Source: Bacillota bacterium (GTDB lineage: Bacteria; Bacillota; Clostridia; Oscillospirales; Ruminococcaceae). From it: 64,000 bases of DNA. Below the pieces are notes generated by a model that ran no database searches, had not been told where the DNA came from, and saw nothing but the letters and a program-made list of their open reading frames with translations. Position 1 is the first letter of the stretch, and each line of letters opens with the position of its first letter. Both the position numbers and the translations under genes were made by a program. Positions 1 through 7,282 of this stretch are shown piece after piece. The stretch is from contig JAEWBS010000112.1 in the NCBI GenBank assembly GCA_023391005.1, forward strand, positions 1 to 64,000, given 5' to 3'.

Positions 1-307
1 CATGCCCGCAGGAGTGACAATGCCCGTTCTCCGCTGCAAAGGGCAGGCCGGACTGCTCGGGCATCGGCAGCGCATCCATGTCGCAGCGCAGCAGAATCGT
101 TTTGCCCTTTGAAGCGTCCCCGATCAGGCAGGTAACGCCCGCCCGCCCGATATCCTGCGGGGAGAGCCCCATTTCCGTGAGCTTTTCTTTGACAAAGGCA
201 GTGGTCTGCGGCAGGTCAAAGCCGGTTTCGGCAAAGCGGTGCAGCGTGCGGCGGTTGGCCGTCAACGTGTCGCCCAGCGCCCGCGCCTGAGATAAAAAGG
301 TGTTCAT
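1..307 (-). CDS. M20-family amidohydrolase, N-terminal part
   Basis: Zinc-dependent hydrolase of the M20D type (hippurate hydrolase, N-acyl amino acid and carboxypeptidase-like enzymes), which frees an amino acid from an acyl or peptidyl conjugate in the cytoplasm. Only about 102 residues lie in the window; the rest runs off the left edge. Seen directly: ATG at 307 behind a GGAGG, the first metal-site motif LRCDMDALP at residues 73-81, and HCHSCGH at the edge. It begins 21 bp after the membrane transporter gene and should share its T-box-controlled transcript, so the two probably handle the same amino-acid conjugate. The substrate cannot be told from sequence. Confidence 0.85.
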   Translation of the reverse strand, partial: MNTFLSQARALGDTLTANRRTLHRFAETGFDLPQTTAFVKEKLTEMGLSPQDIGRAGVTCLIGDASKGKTILLRCDMDALPMPEQSGLPFAAENGHCHSCGH

Positions 308-328
308 ATTAAAAAGCCTCCTCTTCGC

Positions 329-1516
329 TTAAAAAATCAGCGGTGCAATGATATTTGCGACAATAACCGACACAATGCTCACCGACGTCACGCCTGAGAT
401 GATCATCTTGGGCAAGTAATAGTCGGTCAGGCGGGCGGCCTCGTCGTCCGAGAGGTTATGGGTCAGCTGTGCGGCGTTGACCATTTCGACGGCGGTCGTG
501 TAGGTCACGGGATAACCGAACATGCAGCACAGACCGGTGGCAATCGACAGGTACATATCATGGCCGAGTGCCTTGCCCATGAGGGTGGAGATGGCCGCGA
601 TGCCGACGGCGGACATAAGCAGCAGCCCGAGCACGACGATGAGAATATATGAAAATTCCGCAAAGGTCAGCGTCAAAAACGCCTTGGTTACATAGGCGTA
701 GGTCGCCAGCAGCACGATGCCGTCACCGCCCGCCTTTTTAAGGCTGTTTTTTTCAAGAAAGCCGGTGGCCGAGCCCAATACGCCGCATAATAGATAAGAG
801 AGCGTGCCGTCGAGATGGGTGGTTTTGGCCAGAAGCTGCGCCAGCACCGCAACAATCGCCAACCGGGCAAAATGGGTGGTCGGGGTATCCATCGTCTTAG
901 GGAAGTCAGGGATAAAGCGCAGCGACAGCTTTTTACCGTTTGAATGCGCGTTGCCGCCCGTTAATTTACCGGCGGCTATGTAGCGGTCGGCCGACTTTTT
1001 CAGGCAGTAAGAGGCGATCGGCAGACCGATCAGCTTTTGAATCGACAGAATCGAGGCGATAAAGGCGGCAATTTCGACCTTGCCGGCGGCGGTGGCCGCC
1101 TCGGTCGAGATCATGGCCGCCACGATGCCGCCCGCAATCGGCGCGACGGCGCTGAGCGCGTAGGCGCGGCCAAACAGCGCCTGCCCGGCGGTAAAGCAGA
1201 CCGCCACAATGCCCAAAATGCCCGCCAGCGCGATCAGAATCGTCTTCCACTCGCTTTTTAGCTCGTTGAGATCGAGCGAGGAGCCCAGATTGGTCAGAAT
1301 TAGCGCCATGCCAAAGGTGGGGATGACGCCGATCAGGCCCGAGGTATCCATCATATCGGGCGGGAAAAATTTAAGCACGCCGCCAAAGGTGATAAAAACG
1401 GCGATCGCCACAATGATCGAGGAGACAATGCCCCGGGTTTTAAGGGCGATAAAGTCGCCGAGCGCGAAGGTGAATGCGATGGCTGCGAACGCGATGATGG
1501 GGGTTGAAAATGTCAT
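329..1516 (-). CDS. Polytopic membrane transporter of uncertain family
   Basis: A 395-residue, very hydrophobic protein with roughly ten membrane segments, starting MTFSTPIIAF. I chose ATG 1516 because AGGAGCGG lies 8 bp upstream; an in-frame start 17 codons earlier has no ribosome site. Glycine-rich hydrophobic stretches (TFGMALILTNLGSSLDL near residue 68; a long GGIVAAMISTEAATA segment near residue 130) resemble ion-coupled carboxylate or amino-acid symporters, but I do not recognise the exact family. It sits directly behind a T-box leader and 21 bp before an M20 hydrolase. This strongly suggests uptake or exchange of an amino acid or its conjugate, controlled by the charging of the cognate tRNA. 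Confidence 0.75.
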   Translation of the reverse strand: MTFSTPIIAFAAIAFTFALGDFIALKTRGIVSSIIVAIAVFITFGGVLKFFPPDMMDTSGLIGVIPTFGMALILTNLGSSLDLNELKSEWKTILIALAGILGIVAVCFTAGQALFGRAYALSAVAPIAGGIVAAMISTEAATAAGKVEIAAFIASILSIQKLIGLPIASYCLKKSADRYIAAGKLTGGNAHSNGKKLSLRFIPDFPKTMDTPTTHFARLAIVAVLAQLLAKTTHLDGTLSYLLCGVLGSATGFLEKNSLKKAGGDGIVLLATYAYVTKAFLTLTFAEFSYILIVVLGLLLMSAVGIAAISTLMGKALGHDMYLSIATGLCCMFGYPVTYTTAVEMVNAAQLTHNLSDDEAARLTDYYLPKMIISGVTSVSIVSVIVANIIAPLIF

Positions 1517-1563
1517 GATTCTCCGCTCCTTAAAATAATTTAAATAAATATTAAATTGCGCGG

Positions 1564-1867
1564 GCAAACAAAAATCCCCTGCCCACGGTTTATAAAAAAC
1601 CGGGACAAGGGATTAATAAATCTCCTGCGGTGCCACCCGAATTGACGCGGCGCTAAACGCCGCATCCAGCTTTAATGCGCATACTAGCATATGCGTTCCC
1701 TTGATAATGGGCGGAAATCCCATCAGGCACTACTCGGCAACAGCGTTTCGTCCTGCCCTCATAAGTCCATTCGGCACCGTGCGTCCTGCCGCAATCACAC
1801 CACCTGCGGCTCTCTGTAAGGCGTTTACCATGCCTACTCTTCTTAATCATAGGTTTAATATTTATTT
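1564..1867 (-). promoter_or_regulatory. T-box leader riboswitch
   Basis: On the minus strand the leader carries an AGAGAGCCG element followed by GGTGGTG, and then the hallmark T-box sequence GGGTGGCACCGC (minus strand, about 1628-1640). It ends in a terminator hairpin at about 1571-1614 followed by TTTTTGTTTG. Uncharged tRNA should stabilise the antiterminator and switch on the transporter and M20 genes downstream. The probable specifier region reads GTGCCGAAT: GCC (alanine) if the codon abuts GAAT, or TGC (cysteine) one base earlier. The neighbouring cysK and Rrf2 genes make cysteine worth testing. Identity as a T-box is firm; the amino acid is not. Confidence 0.9.
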
Positions 1868-1873
1868 GCCCTG

Positions 1874-1902
1874 ATTATAGCGGCAGCGGATGTATTTGTC
1901 AA
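1874..1902 (-). promoter_or_regulatory. Sigma-70 type promoter of the T-box operon
   Basis: Minus strand -35 TTGACA (1897-1902), 17-bp spacer, -10 TATAAT (1874-1879): a full consensus match placed just before the T-box leader. From 1903 to the end of the next gene at 2037 I see nothing else of note. Confidence 0.85.
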
Positions 1903-2036
1903 CCGCTTTTGTCAAAAAGAGGAGGAAATTATTTCCCGACGGCTCCAAATGACTTTGCAGCCGACTTTTTGACCGCCGCCAGCGCGTCGGATATTCAAAG
2001 TATATGCGCCGGGGGCGTTTTGGGTGCCGGATGCTA

Positions 2037-2483
2037 TCAAATATAAAACATCATCGCTTGCTCGGCCTTGTGCTTTTCTGTTTCATTGACGAGGTCGGCG
2101 AGCGTCACGCTACCCAGCGCCGCGCTGACCGCCTGATCGAGCAGCTCGAACACCGACAGCCGCAACGCCGCCTCAACAGCGGGTGCTTTTTCAGCCACCG
2201 TCTCCTGCGCGGGCTCGAGCAGCGCCTGTTCGACAGCCAGCAAAATATCCAGCACGGTGATCTGCTCGGGTGCGCGCGCCAGCTGATAGCCGCCCTGCGC
2301 GCCCTTGACCGAGAGCACCAGCGCCGACCGTTTTAAAAGCGAAAAAACCTGTTCGAGATATATTTTAGATATGCCCAGCTTTTCTGAAATGCTCAGCAGC
2401 GTAATATATTCACCATTTGCGTGCTGCTGTGCCATATCGATGACCGCCGCCAACGCGTAACGGCCCTTTGCGGATATTCTCAT
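2037..2483 (-). CDS. Rrf2-family transcriptional regulator (CymR/IscR-like)
   Basis: A 148-residue winged-helix repressor starting MRISAKGRYALAAVIDMAQ, with the family's HTH (SISEKLGISKIYLEQVFSLLKRSALVLSVKGAQGG spread over residues 29-63) and a dimerisation helix. The Fe-S cysteine cluster of IscR is absent, so a CymR-like regulator of sulfur metabolism, acting as an apo-protein, is the better reading. That fits the divergent neighbour cysK; in Firmicutes CymR partners with CysK to sense cysteine supply. I chose ATG 2483 rather than the in-frame ATG six codons earlier because family members begin MR(I/L)S and GGGTG lies just upstream. Function is inferred from family and context. Confidence 0.85.
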   Translation of the reverse strand: MRISAKGRYALAAVIDMAQQHANGEYITLLSISEKLGISKIYLEQVFSLLKRSALVLSVKGAQGGYQLARAPEQITVLDILLAVEQALLEPAQETVAEKAPAVEAALRLSVFELLDQAVSAALGSVTLADLVNETEKHKAEQAMMFYI

Positions 2484-2521
2484 AGGGATCACCCTTTTCA
2501 TATAAAATCAGTATGTTTTAA

Positions 2522-2550
2522 ATGATAGGAGAAAAAATGTGGTTTGTCAA
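2522..2550 (-). promoter_or_regulatory. Promoter of the Rrf2 gene
   Basis: Minus strand -35 TTGACA (2545-2550), 17-bp spacer, -10 TATCAT (2522-2527). The 355-bp gap to cysK (2484-2838) holds this promoter and the cysK promoter; the middle part shows no convincing gene. Confidence 0.75.
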
Positions 2551-2760
2551 TACGATTTGATCGCCATTTTGATTTTATGCGGCAAACAGCCGTCCTAAAA
2601 GCGCTAAATACGGTATTATTCTTGCCCTCTTTAGCTGAAAAATAACTGTTCAAGGTATCATAACACCCTTTAAATAAGCACACAATGATGTTGGGTTTGA
2701 CGCGATTGCCGATACCGAATTAAAGATATCGGATACAACTAAAATATTTGATAAAAGGTA

Positions 2761-2789
2761 TTGACATTTTAAAGCAACGCCGCTATTAT
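2761..2789 (+). promoter_or_regulatory. Promoter of cysK
   Basis: -35 TTGACA (2761-2766), 17-bp spacer, -10 TATTAT (2784-2789). Directly downstream, an AT-rich stretch with the near-palindrome ATATAAAACATATATG (2797-2812) could be an Rrf2 operator; that is only a guess from position. Confidence 0.8.
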
Positions 2790-2838
2790 AATAACATATA
2801 AAACATATATGAATTAAATATATTTGGGAGGTAGTATG

Positions 2839-3765
2839 ATGATTTATAAAAATCTGACCGATCTTATCGGCAAGACCCCGCTGCTCGAGCTTGGCAATTA
2901 TCAAAAGCAACATGATCTGAACGCCACCATCCTCGGCAAGCTGGAATATTTTAATCCCGCCGGCAGCGTCAAGGACCGAATCGCGAAAGCAATGATCGAC
3001 GACGCCGAGGCAAAGGGCCTTTTAAAGCCCGATTCGGTGATTATTGAGCCGACCAGCGGCAACACCGGCATCAGTCTGGCGTCGGTCGCCGCCGCGCGGG
3101 GCTACCGTATCATTCTCACCATGCCTGAGACGATGAGCATCGAGCGCCGCAAGCTGCTCAAGGCCTATGGCGCCGAGCTTGTATTGACCGAGGGCGCAAA
3201 GGGCATGTCCGGCGCCATTGCCAAGGCGCAAGAGCTGGCCCAGGAGACGCCTAATGCCTTCATCCCCGGTCAATTTGTCAACCCCCAAAACCCCGCTACG
3301 CACAGGGCGACCACCGGCCCCGAGATTTGGGCTGATACTGAAGGCAAGGTCGATATTTTTGTCGCGGGTATCGGTACCGGCGGCACCCTCACCGGCACCG
3401 GCGAATTCCTCAAAGCGCAGAACCCCAATATCAAGGTTGTCGTCGTCGAACCCGATGCTTCTCCGGTGCTATCGGGCGGCAAGGCGGGCCCGCACGGCAT
3501 TCAAGGCATCGGCCCCGGCTTTGTGCCCGACGTGCTGAACACCTCCATCTACGACGAGGTTATCCGCGTCAAGAACGAAGACGCTTTTGTCACCGGCAGA
3601 ACGATCACCAAATCCGAGGGTCTGCTTGTAGGCATCTCTTCGGGTGCGGCGGTCTGGGCGGCCACCGAGCTTGCAAAGCGCCCCGAGAACGCGGGCAAGG
3701 TGATTGTGGCTATTCTGCCCGACACCGGCGAGCGCTATCTCTCGACAGCCCTCTTCGCGGAATAA
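2839..3765 (+). CDS. cysK: Cysteine synthase A (O-acetylserine sulfhydrylase)
   Basis: Pyridoxal-phosphate enzyme joining O-acetylserine and sulfide to make cysteine in the cytoplasm. The 308 residues match the family length. Visible landmarks: the PLP lysine in NPAGSVKDR (K45), the substrate-binding loop TSGNTG (72-77), the phosphate-binding GIGTGGTLTG loop and the late SSGAA motif. Two adjacent ATGs occur (2836, 2839); I chose 2839 because its spacing to GGGAGG (2826-2831) is 7 bp. It has its own promoter, a terminator directly downstream, and lies divergent to the Rrf2 regulator likely to control it. Confidence 0.95.
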   Translation: MIYKNLTDLIGKTPLLELGNYQKQHDLNATILGKLEYFNPAGSVKDRIAKAMIDDAEAKGLLKPDSVIIEPTSGNTGISLASVAAARGYRIILTMPETMSIERRKLLKAYGAELVLTEGAKGMSGAIAKAQELAQETPNAFIPGQFVNPQNPATHRATTGPEIWADTEGKVDIFVAGIGTGGTLTGTGEFLKAQNPNIKVVVVEPDASPVLSGGKAGPHGIQGIGPGFVPDVLNTSIYDEVIRVKNEDAFVTGRTITKSEGLLVGISSGAAVWAATELAKRPENAGKVIVAILPDTGERYLSTALFAE

Positions 3766-3784
3766 TCACAGGTTTAAATTGTAG

Positions 3785-3820
3785 AAAGGCCGAGCGCAAT
3801 GCTGCGTTCGGCCTTTTTTA
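3785..3820 (+). terminator. Intrinsic terminator of cysK
   Basis: GC-rich hairpin (AAGGCCGA / TCGGCCTT outer arms) followed by a run of T, 20 bp after the cysK stop. Confidence 0.9.
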
Positions 3821-3894
3821 TTCTTTACTCCGCCTGCCGCATCTGGCATAATAAAGTAAACAAATTATTAAAGACAAAAGAGGGCATGACGACG

Positions 3895-4410
3895 ATGGAA
3901 AGCTTTGCTCAACTGGCGCAAGAGCGCTATTCGGTCCGCAAATTTGACAAAAAAACCGTGGCACCCGAGCTGCTGGAAAAGGTGCTGCATGCCGTTATGC
4001 TGGCCCCCACCGCTAAAAACTGCCAATCCCAGCGCATTTTCGTCGTTCAAAGCGCGGAGGCGCTCTTACGGCTGCGCAGCTGTACCCAATGTCACTTTGG
4101 CGCGCCGGTCATCATGATTCTGGCCTATGACGCGGCCAAGGCCTCGGTTCGCATCACCGACGGCAAAAACTGTGGCGAGCAGGATATTATGATCGCGGCG
4201 GATCACATGATGCTTCAGGCCGCCGACCTCGGCCTTGGGACAACGTTTGTGGGGCTATATGATGAAAAGGCGCTGCGCGAGGCTTTTCCCCAGCTCGAGG
4301 GGCTTATTGTGGAAGGCTTGATGGTGCTCGGACACCCCGCCGAGGATGCGAAGCCCTCTAAGCTGCATTACGAAAGCCTTGCGACGGAACAGGTGATTGC
4401 CTTTTTATGA
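3895..4410 (+). CDS. Nitroreductase-family FMN oxidoreductase
   Basis: A 171-residue member of the nitroreductase fold, using FMN and NAD(P)H to reduce nitro groups, quinones or similar acceptors; the physiological substrate is unknown. The start MESFAQLAQERYSVRKFDKK and the SVRKF element are typical N-terminal FMN-phosphate contacts, LGLGTTFVGLYD is the usual central motif, and MVLGHPAEDAKP is the standard C-terminal loop. I chose ATG 3895 over ATG 3886 because the GAGGG site is only one base from the latter. Its last 25 bp are the left end of a tandem duplication (4386-4821). Confidence 0.85.
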   Translation: MESFAQLAQERYSVRKFDKKTVAPELLEKVLHAVMLAPTAKNCQSQRIFVVQSAEALLRLRSCTQCHFGAPVIMILAYDAAKASVRITDGKNCGEQDIMIAADHMMLQAADLGLGTTFVGLYDEKALREAFPQLEGLIVEGLMVLGHPAEDAKPSKLHYESLATEQVIAFL

Positions 4411-4603
4411 GGTGCGGCTTGAGCAGGCTGAAAATGCGCGTTAAGCCTTAAAGTCACGGGTTAGAATCGTGCTGTTTTGTAAGAAAGCCTCAACGGTCTT
4501 AAAATCCAGCCGGTTCATGATTTCGACCACATAAGGGTTGTCCAAAGGGGTAGCATACAGCGCCTGCTGTGCATATTGATCGACGAGCGCCTTACCCATG
4601 TAT
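4386..4603. repeat. Tandem duplication, unit 1 (218 bp)
   Basis: This unit begins in the final codons of the nitroreductase (GGAACAGGTGATTGCC) and repeats at 4604 with an offset of 218 bp; by eye about 90 percent of bases agree. It covers the end of the nitroreductase and a copy of the end of the hydrogenase-like gene. Confidence 0.85.
4441..4603 (-). pseudogene. Duplicated 3' fragment of the hydrogenase-like gene
   Basis: On the minus strand this encodes about 47 residues (VDQYAQQALYATPLDNP onward) nearly identical to the C-terminus of the gene at 4659-5882, with D for N, T for A and KA for EV changes. It has no start of its own, no catalytic motif and no ribosome site. It is a leftover of the tandem duplication and should not be annotated as a functional protein. 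Confidence 0.85.
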
Positions 4604-4821
4604 GGAACAGGTGATTGCCTTTGTGTGAGGCGCGTCTTGGGCCGATGCAAAACGCACGTTAAACCTCAAAGTCGCGGGTCAGAATCGCGCTATTTTGTAA
4701 GAACGCCTCAACGGTCTTAAAATTAAGCCGGTTCATGATTTCAACCACATACGGGTTGTCCAAAGGAGTGGCATACAGCGCCTGCTGCGCGTACTGATCG
4801 ACGAACACCCTACCCGTATCG
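4604..4821. repeat. Tandem duplication, unit 2 (218 bp)
   Basis: Second unit of the duplication. It starts with a remnant of the nitroreductase end (GGAACAGGTGATTGCC at 4604) and continues into the intact 3' end of the hydrogenase-like gene. Confidence 0.85.
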
Positions 4822-5882
4822 GGATTGACGACGCGCTTGGGGCCGCCCACGCATCCGCCCATGCAGCCCATGCCCTCATAAAAATTACCCCTGATGTCGC
4901 CGTTTAAAACCGCCGTCAACAGCGCCTTGCATTCTTTGACGCCGTTTGCGTAGACGGGTTTGAGCGCCTGCCCAACCTGTAGCCGTTCGGCGGCCAGCGC
5001 AACGGCTTGGCTGACGCCGCCGGTTCGGGCGTACAGCCTGCCCACCGTCGAGGAATGCTCCTTAGTGATATCGCCGAGCCTTGAGAAATTGACCTGAAAG
5101 GCCTCAAAGAGATCTTTGAGCTCCTCAAAGGTCAAAACACAGTCAACGGCACCGGCAAGCCCCTTCTCTTTAGATTCCGCTTTTTTAGCAAGGCAAGGGC
5201 CGATAAAAATAGTTTTGCAGCCGGGATTGAGCTGCTTGACGATTCTGCCCGCCGCGATCATCGGTGAAACGGCGGGCGGCAGATGGTCGACGATATCGGC
5301 ATAATGCCGCTTGATCATCGAGATCCAGACGGGGCAGCAACAGCTTGTCAACTGAAACTTCTTATTGTTTTCACTGTTCTTTTTAAATTCCAGCGCTTCT
5401 TTCAGCGTTAGAATATCGGCGAAGGTCGCCACCTCGACCATGCCCGCAAAGCCAATCTGCTTTAGGGCCGCTCTGATTTTTGGCGGCGTGGCCTCTTCGC
5501 CGAACTGCCCGACAAAGGCGGGGGCCACCAGCGCGTAGACCTTTTCGTCGGATTCCTTTAAGATTTCAATGGCCTTAATGATATCGCGGCTTTGCTCAAG
5601 CTTATGCGCCTCGCAGGCCTCAACACAGGCATTGCAGCCGGTGCATTTTTCGGCGTCAAAATGCAGGACGCCGTCCTTTATTTCAGCCGCGTCAAAGAGG
5701 CAGGCCGCGATACAAGCGCGGTCGGTGCAGTCGCAGGCGTCAACCTTCCATACCAAAGGGTGCTCGTCGGGATGAAGCAGGCAGTCCATCTGATGCTTGT
5801 CGTAGTGCAGCCCCGTCCAATCCTCCGACCTGTTTTGCGCTTTATCATAGGTCAGCTTTTTATATAATTCTTCAAACGTCAT
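4659..5882 (-). CDS. [FeFe]-hydrogenase-like protein with two ferredoxin-type Fe-S motifs
   Basis: A 407-residue protein: N-terminal 4Fe-4S binding segment (CDCTDRACIAAC near residue 50; CTGCNACVEAC near residue 80), then the iron-only hydrogenase catalytic domain. The three H-cluster motifs are recognisable but divergent: L1 LTSCCCPVW, L2 IGPCLAKKAE (Gly-Pro-Cys where classical enzymes have Met-Pro-Cys), and L3 EGMGCMGGCVGG. All cysteine ligands appear to be kept. The family interconverts protons and H2 or acts as a sensor or electron-bifurcation partner; with these deviations it resembles the less-studied group B/C/D branches. The start at 5882 follows AGGAAAG. It is monocistronic and convergent with the nitroreductase; its 3' end was duplicated. 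Confidence 0.8.
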   Translation of the reverse strand: MTFEELYKKLTYDKAQNRSEDWTGLHYDKHQMDCLLHPDEHPLVWKVDACDCTDRACIAACLFDAAEIKDGVLHFDAEKCTGCNACVEACEAHKLEQSRDIIKAIEILKESDEKVYALVAPAFVGQFGEEATPPKIRAALKQIGFAGMVEVATFADILTLKEALEFKKNSENNKKFQLTSCCCPVWISMIKRHYADIVDHLPPAVSPMIAAGRIVKQLNPGCKTIFIGPCLAKKAESKEKGLAGAVDCVLTFEELKDLFEAFQVNFSRLGDITKEHSSTVGRLYARTGGVSQAVALAAERLQVGQALKPVYANGVKECKALLTAVLNGDIRGNFYEGMGCMGGCVGGPKRVVNPDTGRVFVDQYAQQALYATPLDNPYVVEIMNRLNFKTVEAFLQNSAILTRDFEV

Positions 5883-6011
5883 CGTCTTTCCTCGGGTTTC
5901 TGGTTTTTAGTAAGCGTGATAATAGATAGTCTTTCCAGCCGTGCCCGCAAAATTTAACGTTTTGCGCCCAAAAAATCAGCGGCGGTTCCAAATCGTCGGA
6001 AAAGTTATAAT

Positions 6012-6399
6012 TTTTGGCAGCCATACTTAAACAGCAAAAGTTGTTTTGCGCTGACGCGCAGGAACGGCCCCCAACCCTCTGGCCCCCGCAGGGGACCGAG
6101 GGGGAACGGCGGAGCCGCAGCGGGCATACATGCCGCCCGCTGCGACCAGCGCAGCCGTTCGACCGCGAGCGCGCATATATGCGAGTGGTCACACCCCCAC
6201 CCCCCTGAGGGGGCTTGAAGAATACGGTTGTGGTGAATGTGTGCCCCACGTGAGCACGTTATCGGCCCACCCAACGTCTGTGGGCGCGCATCCAGACTTG
6301 TTACGTGATTATGCGCGCCGATTAAGTTGGCTTGGCCTCTGGGGCACGGCGGCGCTTCCATCGCGCCGCCGTGCGGGTAACGTATAACTTTCTCGACAG
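6012..6399. repeat. 388-bp dispersed structured repeat, copy A
   Basis: The copy at 10467-10854 has the same length and roughly 80 percent identity by eye. It begins TTTTGGCAGCCATACT and ends TCGACAG in both. It contains several inverted repeats: a perfect 12-bp stem GCACGGCGGCGC / GCGCCGCCGTGC with loop TTCCATC (6353-6383), an 8-bp stem GCGCGCAT / ATGCGCGC, and a nested set bounded by GAACGGC / GCCGTTC. It fills most of the 556-bp gap between the hydrogenase-like gene and the aldolase gene. Orientation and transcription are unknown. Confidence 0.85.
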
Positions 6400-6438
6400 A
6401 TTGCAACGGCGCGCGGCCATGCCGCGCGCCGTTGATTT

Positions 6439-7215
6439 TTATAACCCCTTGACCGACAAAACAATGCTTTTAACAGCATCCCGCAAGATCAGCGCGTCCA
6501 TACCGCAACAAACGGCGTCGTAGCCCTGCGCGTATCGCTTTGCGACGTCTTCCAACCCGCCCGCATAGATAAACGACAGCTTGCCGGATTCTTTGCAGGC
6601 CGCCACAATCCGCTCAATCGCCCCCGATACCGCCGGGTCGTTAAACTGTCCGGGCTTGCCCAGCGCGGCGGACAAATCGTACGGGCCGACAAAAATGCCG
6701 TCGACGCCCCCGATGGCGACAATTTCTTCAATGCTTTCAAGGCATTCGCGCGTTTCGCACTGGGGAATCAGCAGCGTTTCGCTGTTGCTGACCGCAAAAT
6801 AGTGCTCAAGCCCCTGCGCGGCATAATCCGCCGACCAGAATTTGCTGCCGCTGGTCGGGGCGATGCCACGATTACCGAGCGGAAAGTATTTGCCGTACTC
6901 GACAATGCGCCGAACCTCGGCCACGCTCTGGACGTTTGGAATAATCAAGCCCATCGCGCCGACATCCAGCATTTTAAGAATGGAGTTGCGTTCGCTGTCC
7001 TTGGCGCGCACCATCGGAACAAGCTGCGCGCCGTTGGCCGCCCGAATCAGCTCCTGTATGCGTTCGGCCTCAAACGGGCCGTGTTCGGCATCGAGAACGA
7101 CAAGGTCCAGCCCGCCATAGCCCAGCATCTCAACCGCCGTCGCGCTGCCGAGCTCATGAAACATCCCTAAAACCCGTTGCCCCGCGAGAATCTTCTGTTT
7201 AACCGCATTTTTCAT
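6439..7215 (-). CDS. HpcH/HpaI aldolase (2-dehydro-3-deoxyglucarate aldolase-like)
   Basis: A 258-residue class II pyruvate aldolase of the HpaI/GarL type. The family splits 2-keto-3-deoxy or 4-hydroxy-2-oxo acids into pyruvate and an aldehyde such as tartronate semialdehyde, using a divalent metal. Visible: LVVLDAEHGPF near residue 40 (catalytic His in the DxEHG motif), the PMVRAKDSERN segment, and the metal/substrate region PQCETRECLESIEEI followed by GVDGIFVGPYDLSAALG. It is isolated here. Tartronate semialdehyde reductase and glycerate kinase genes at 57.9-60.7 kb could use its product, but that link is inference. Confidence 0.88.
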   Translation of the reverse strand: MKNAVKQKILAGQRVLGMFHELGSATAVEMLGYGGLDLVVLDAEHGPFEAERIQELIRAANGAQLVPMVRAKDSERNSILKMLDVGAMGLIIPNVQSVAEVRRIVEYGKYFPLGNRGIAPTSGSKFWSADYAAQGLEHYFAVSNSETLLIPQCETRECLESIEEIVAIGGVDGIFVGPYDLSAALGKPGQFNDPAVSGAIERIVAACKESGKLSFIYAGGLEDVAKRYAQGYDAVCCGMDALILRDAVKSIVLSVKGL

Positions 7216-7282
7216 GGTCTTTTTCCACCTTTCGCTCCGTTGATTACAAATTTACAACTACTAAAAATGTGATAAACAGACG

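Noticed and set aside
1653..1850. Minus-strand 65-codon frame inside the T-box leader
   Set aside because: It coincides with conserved T-box structure elements and has no ribosome site.
5872..6024. Open frame of 50 codons on the minus strand starting MAAKNYNF
   Set aside because: No ribosome site; its start is the conserved edge of the 388-bp repeat, and the same ATGGCTGCC start in copy B stops after six codons.
6130..6387. Plus-strand frame in repeat copy A sharing AHPDLLRDYAR with a frame in copy B
   Set aside because: The shared peptide follows from DNA similarity of the repeat; no ribosome site or family resemblance, and the frames differ in length.
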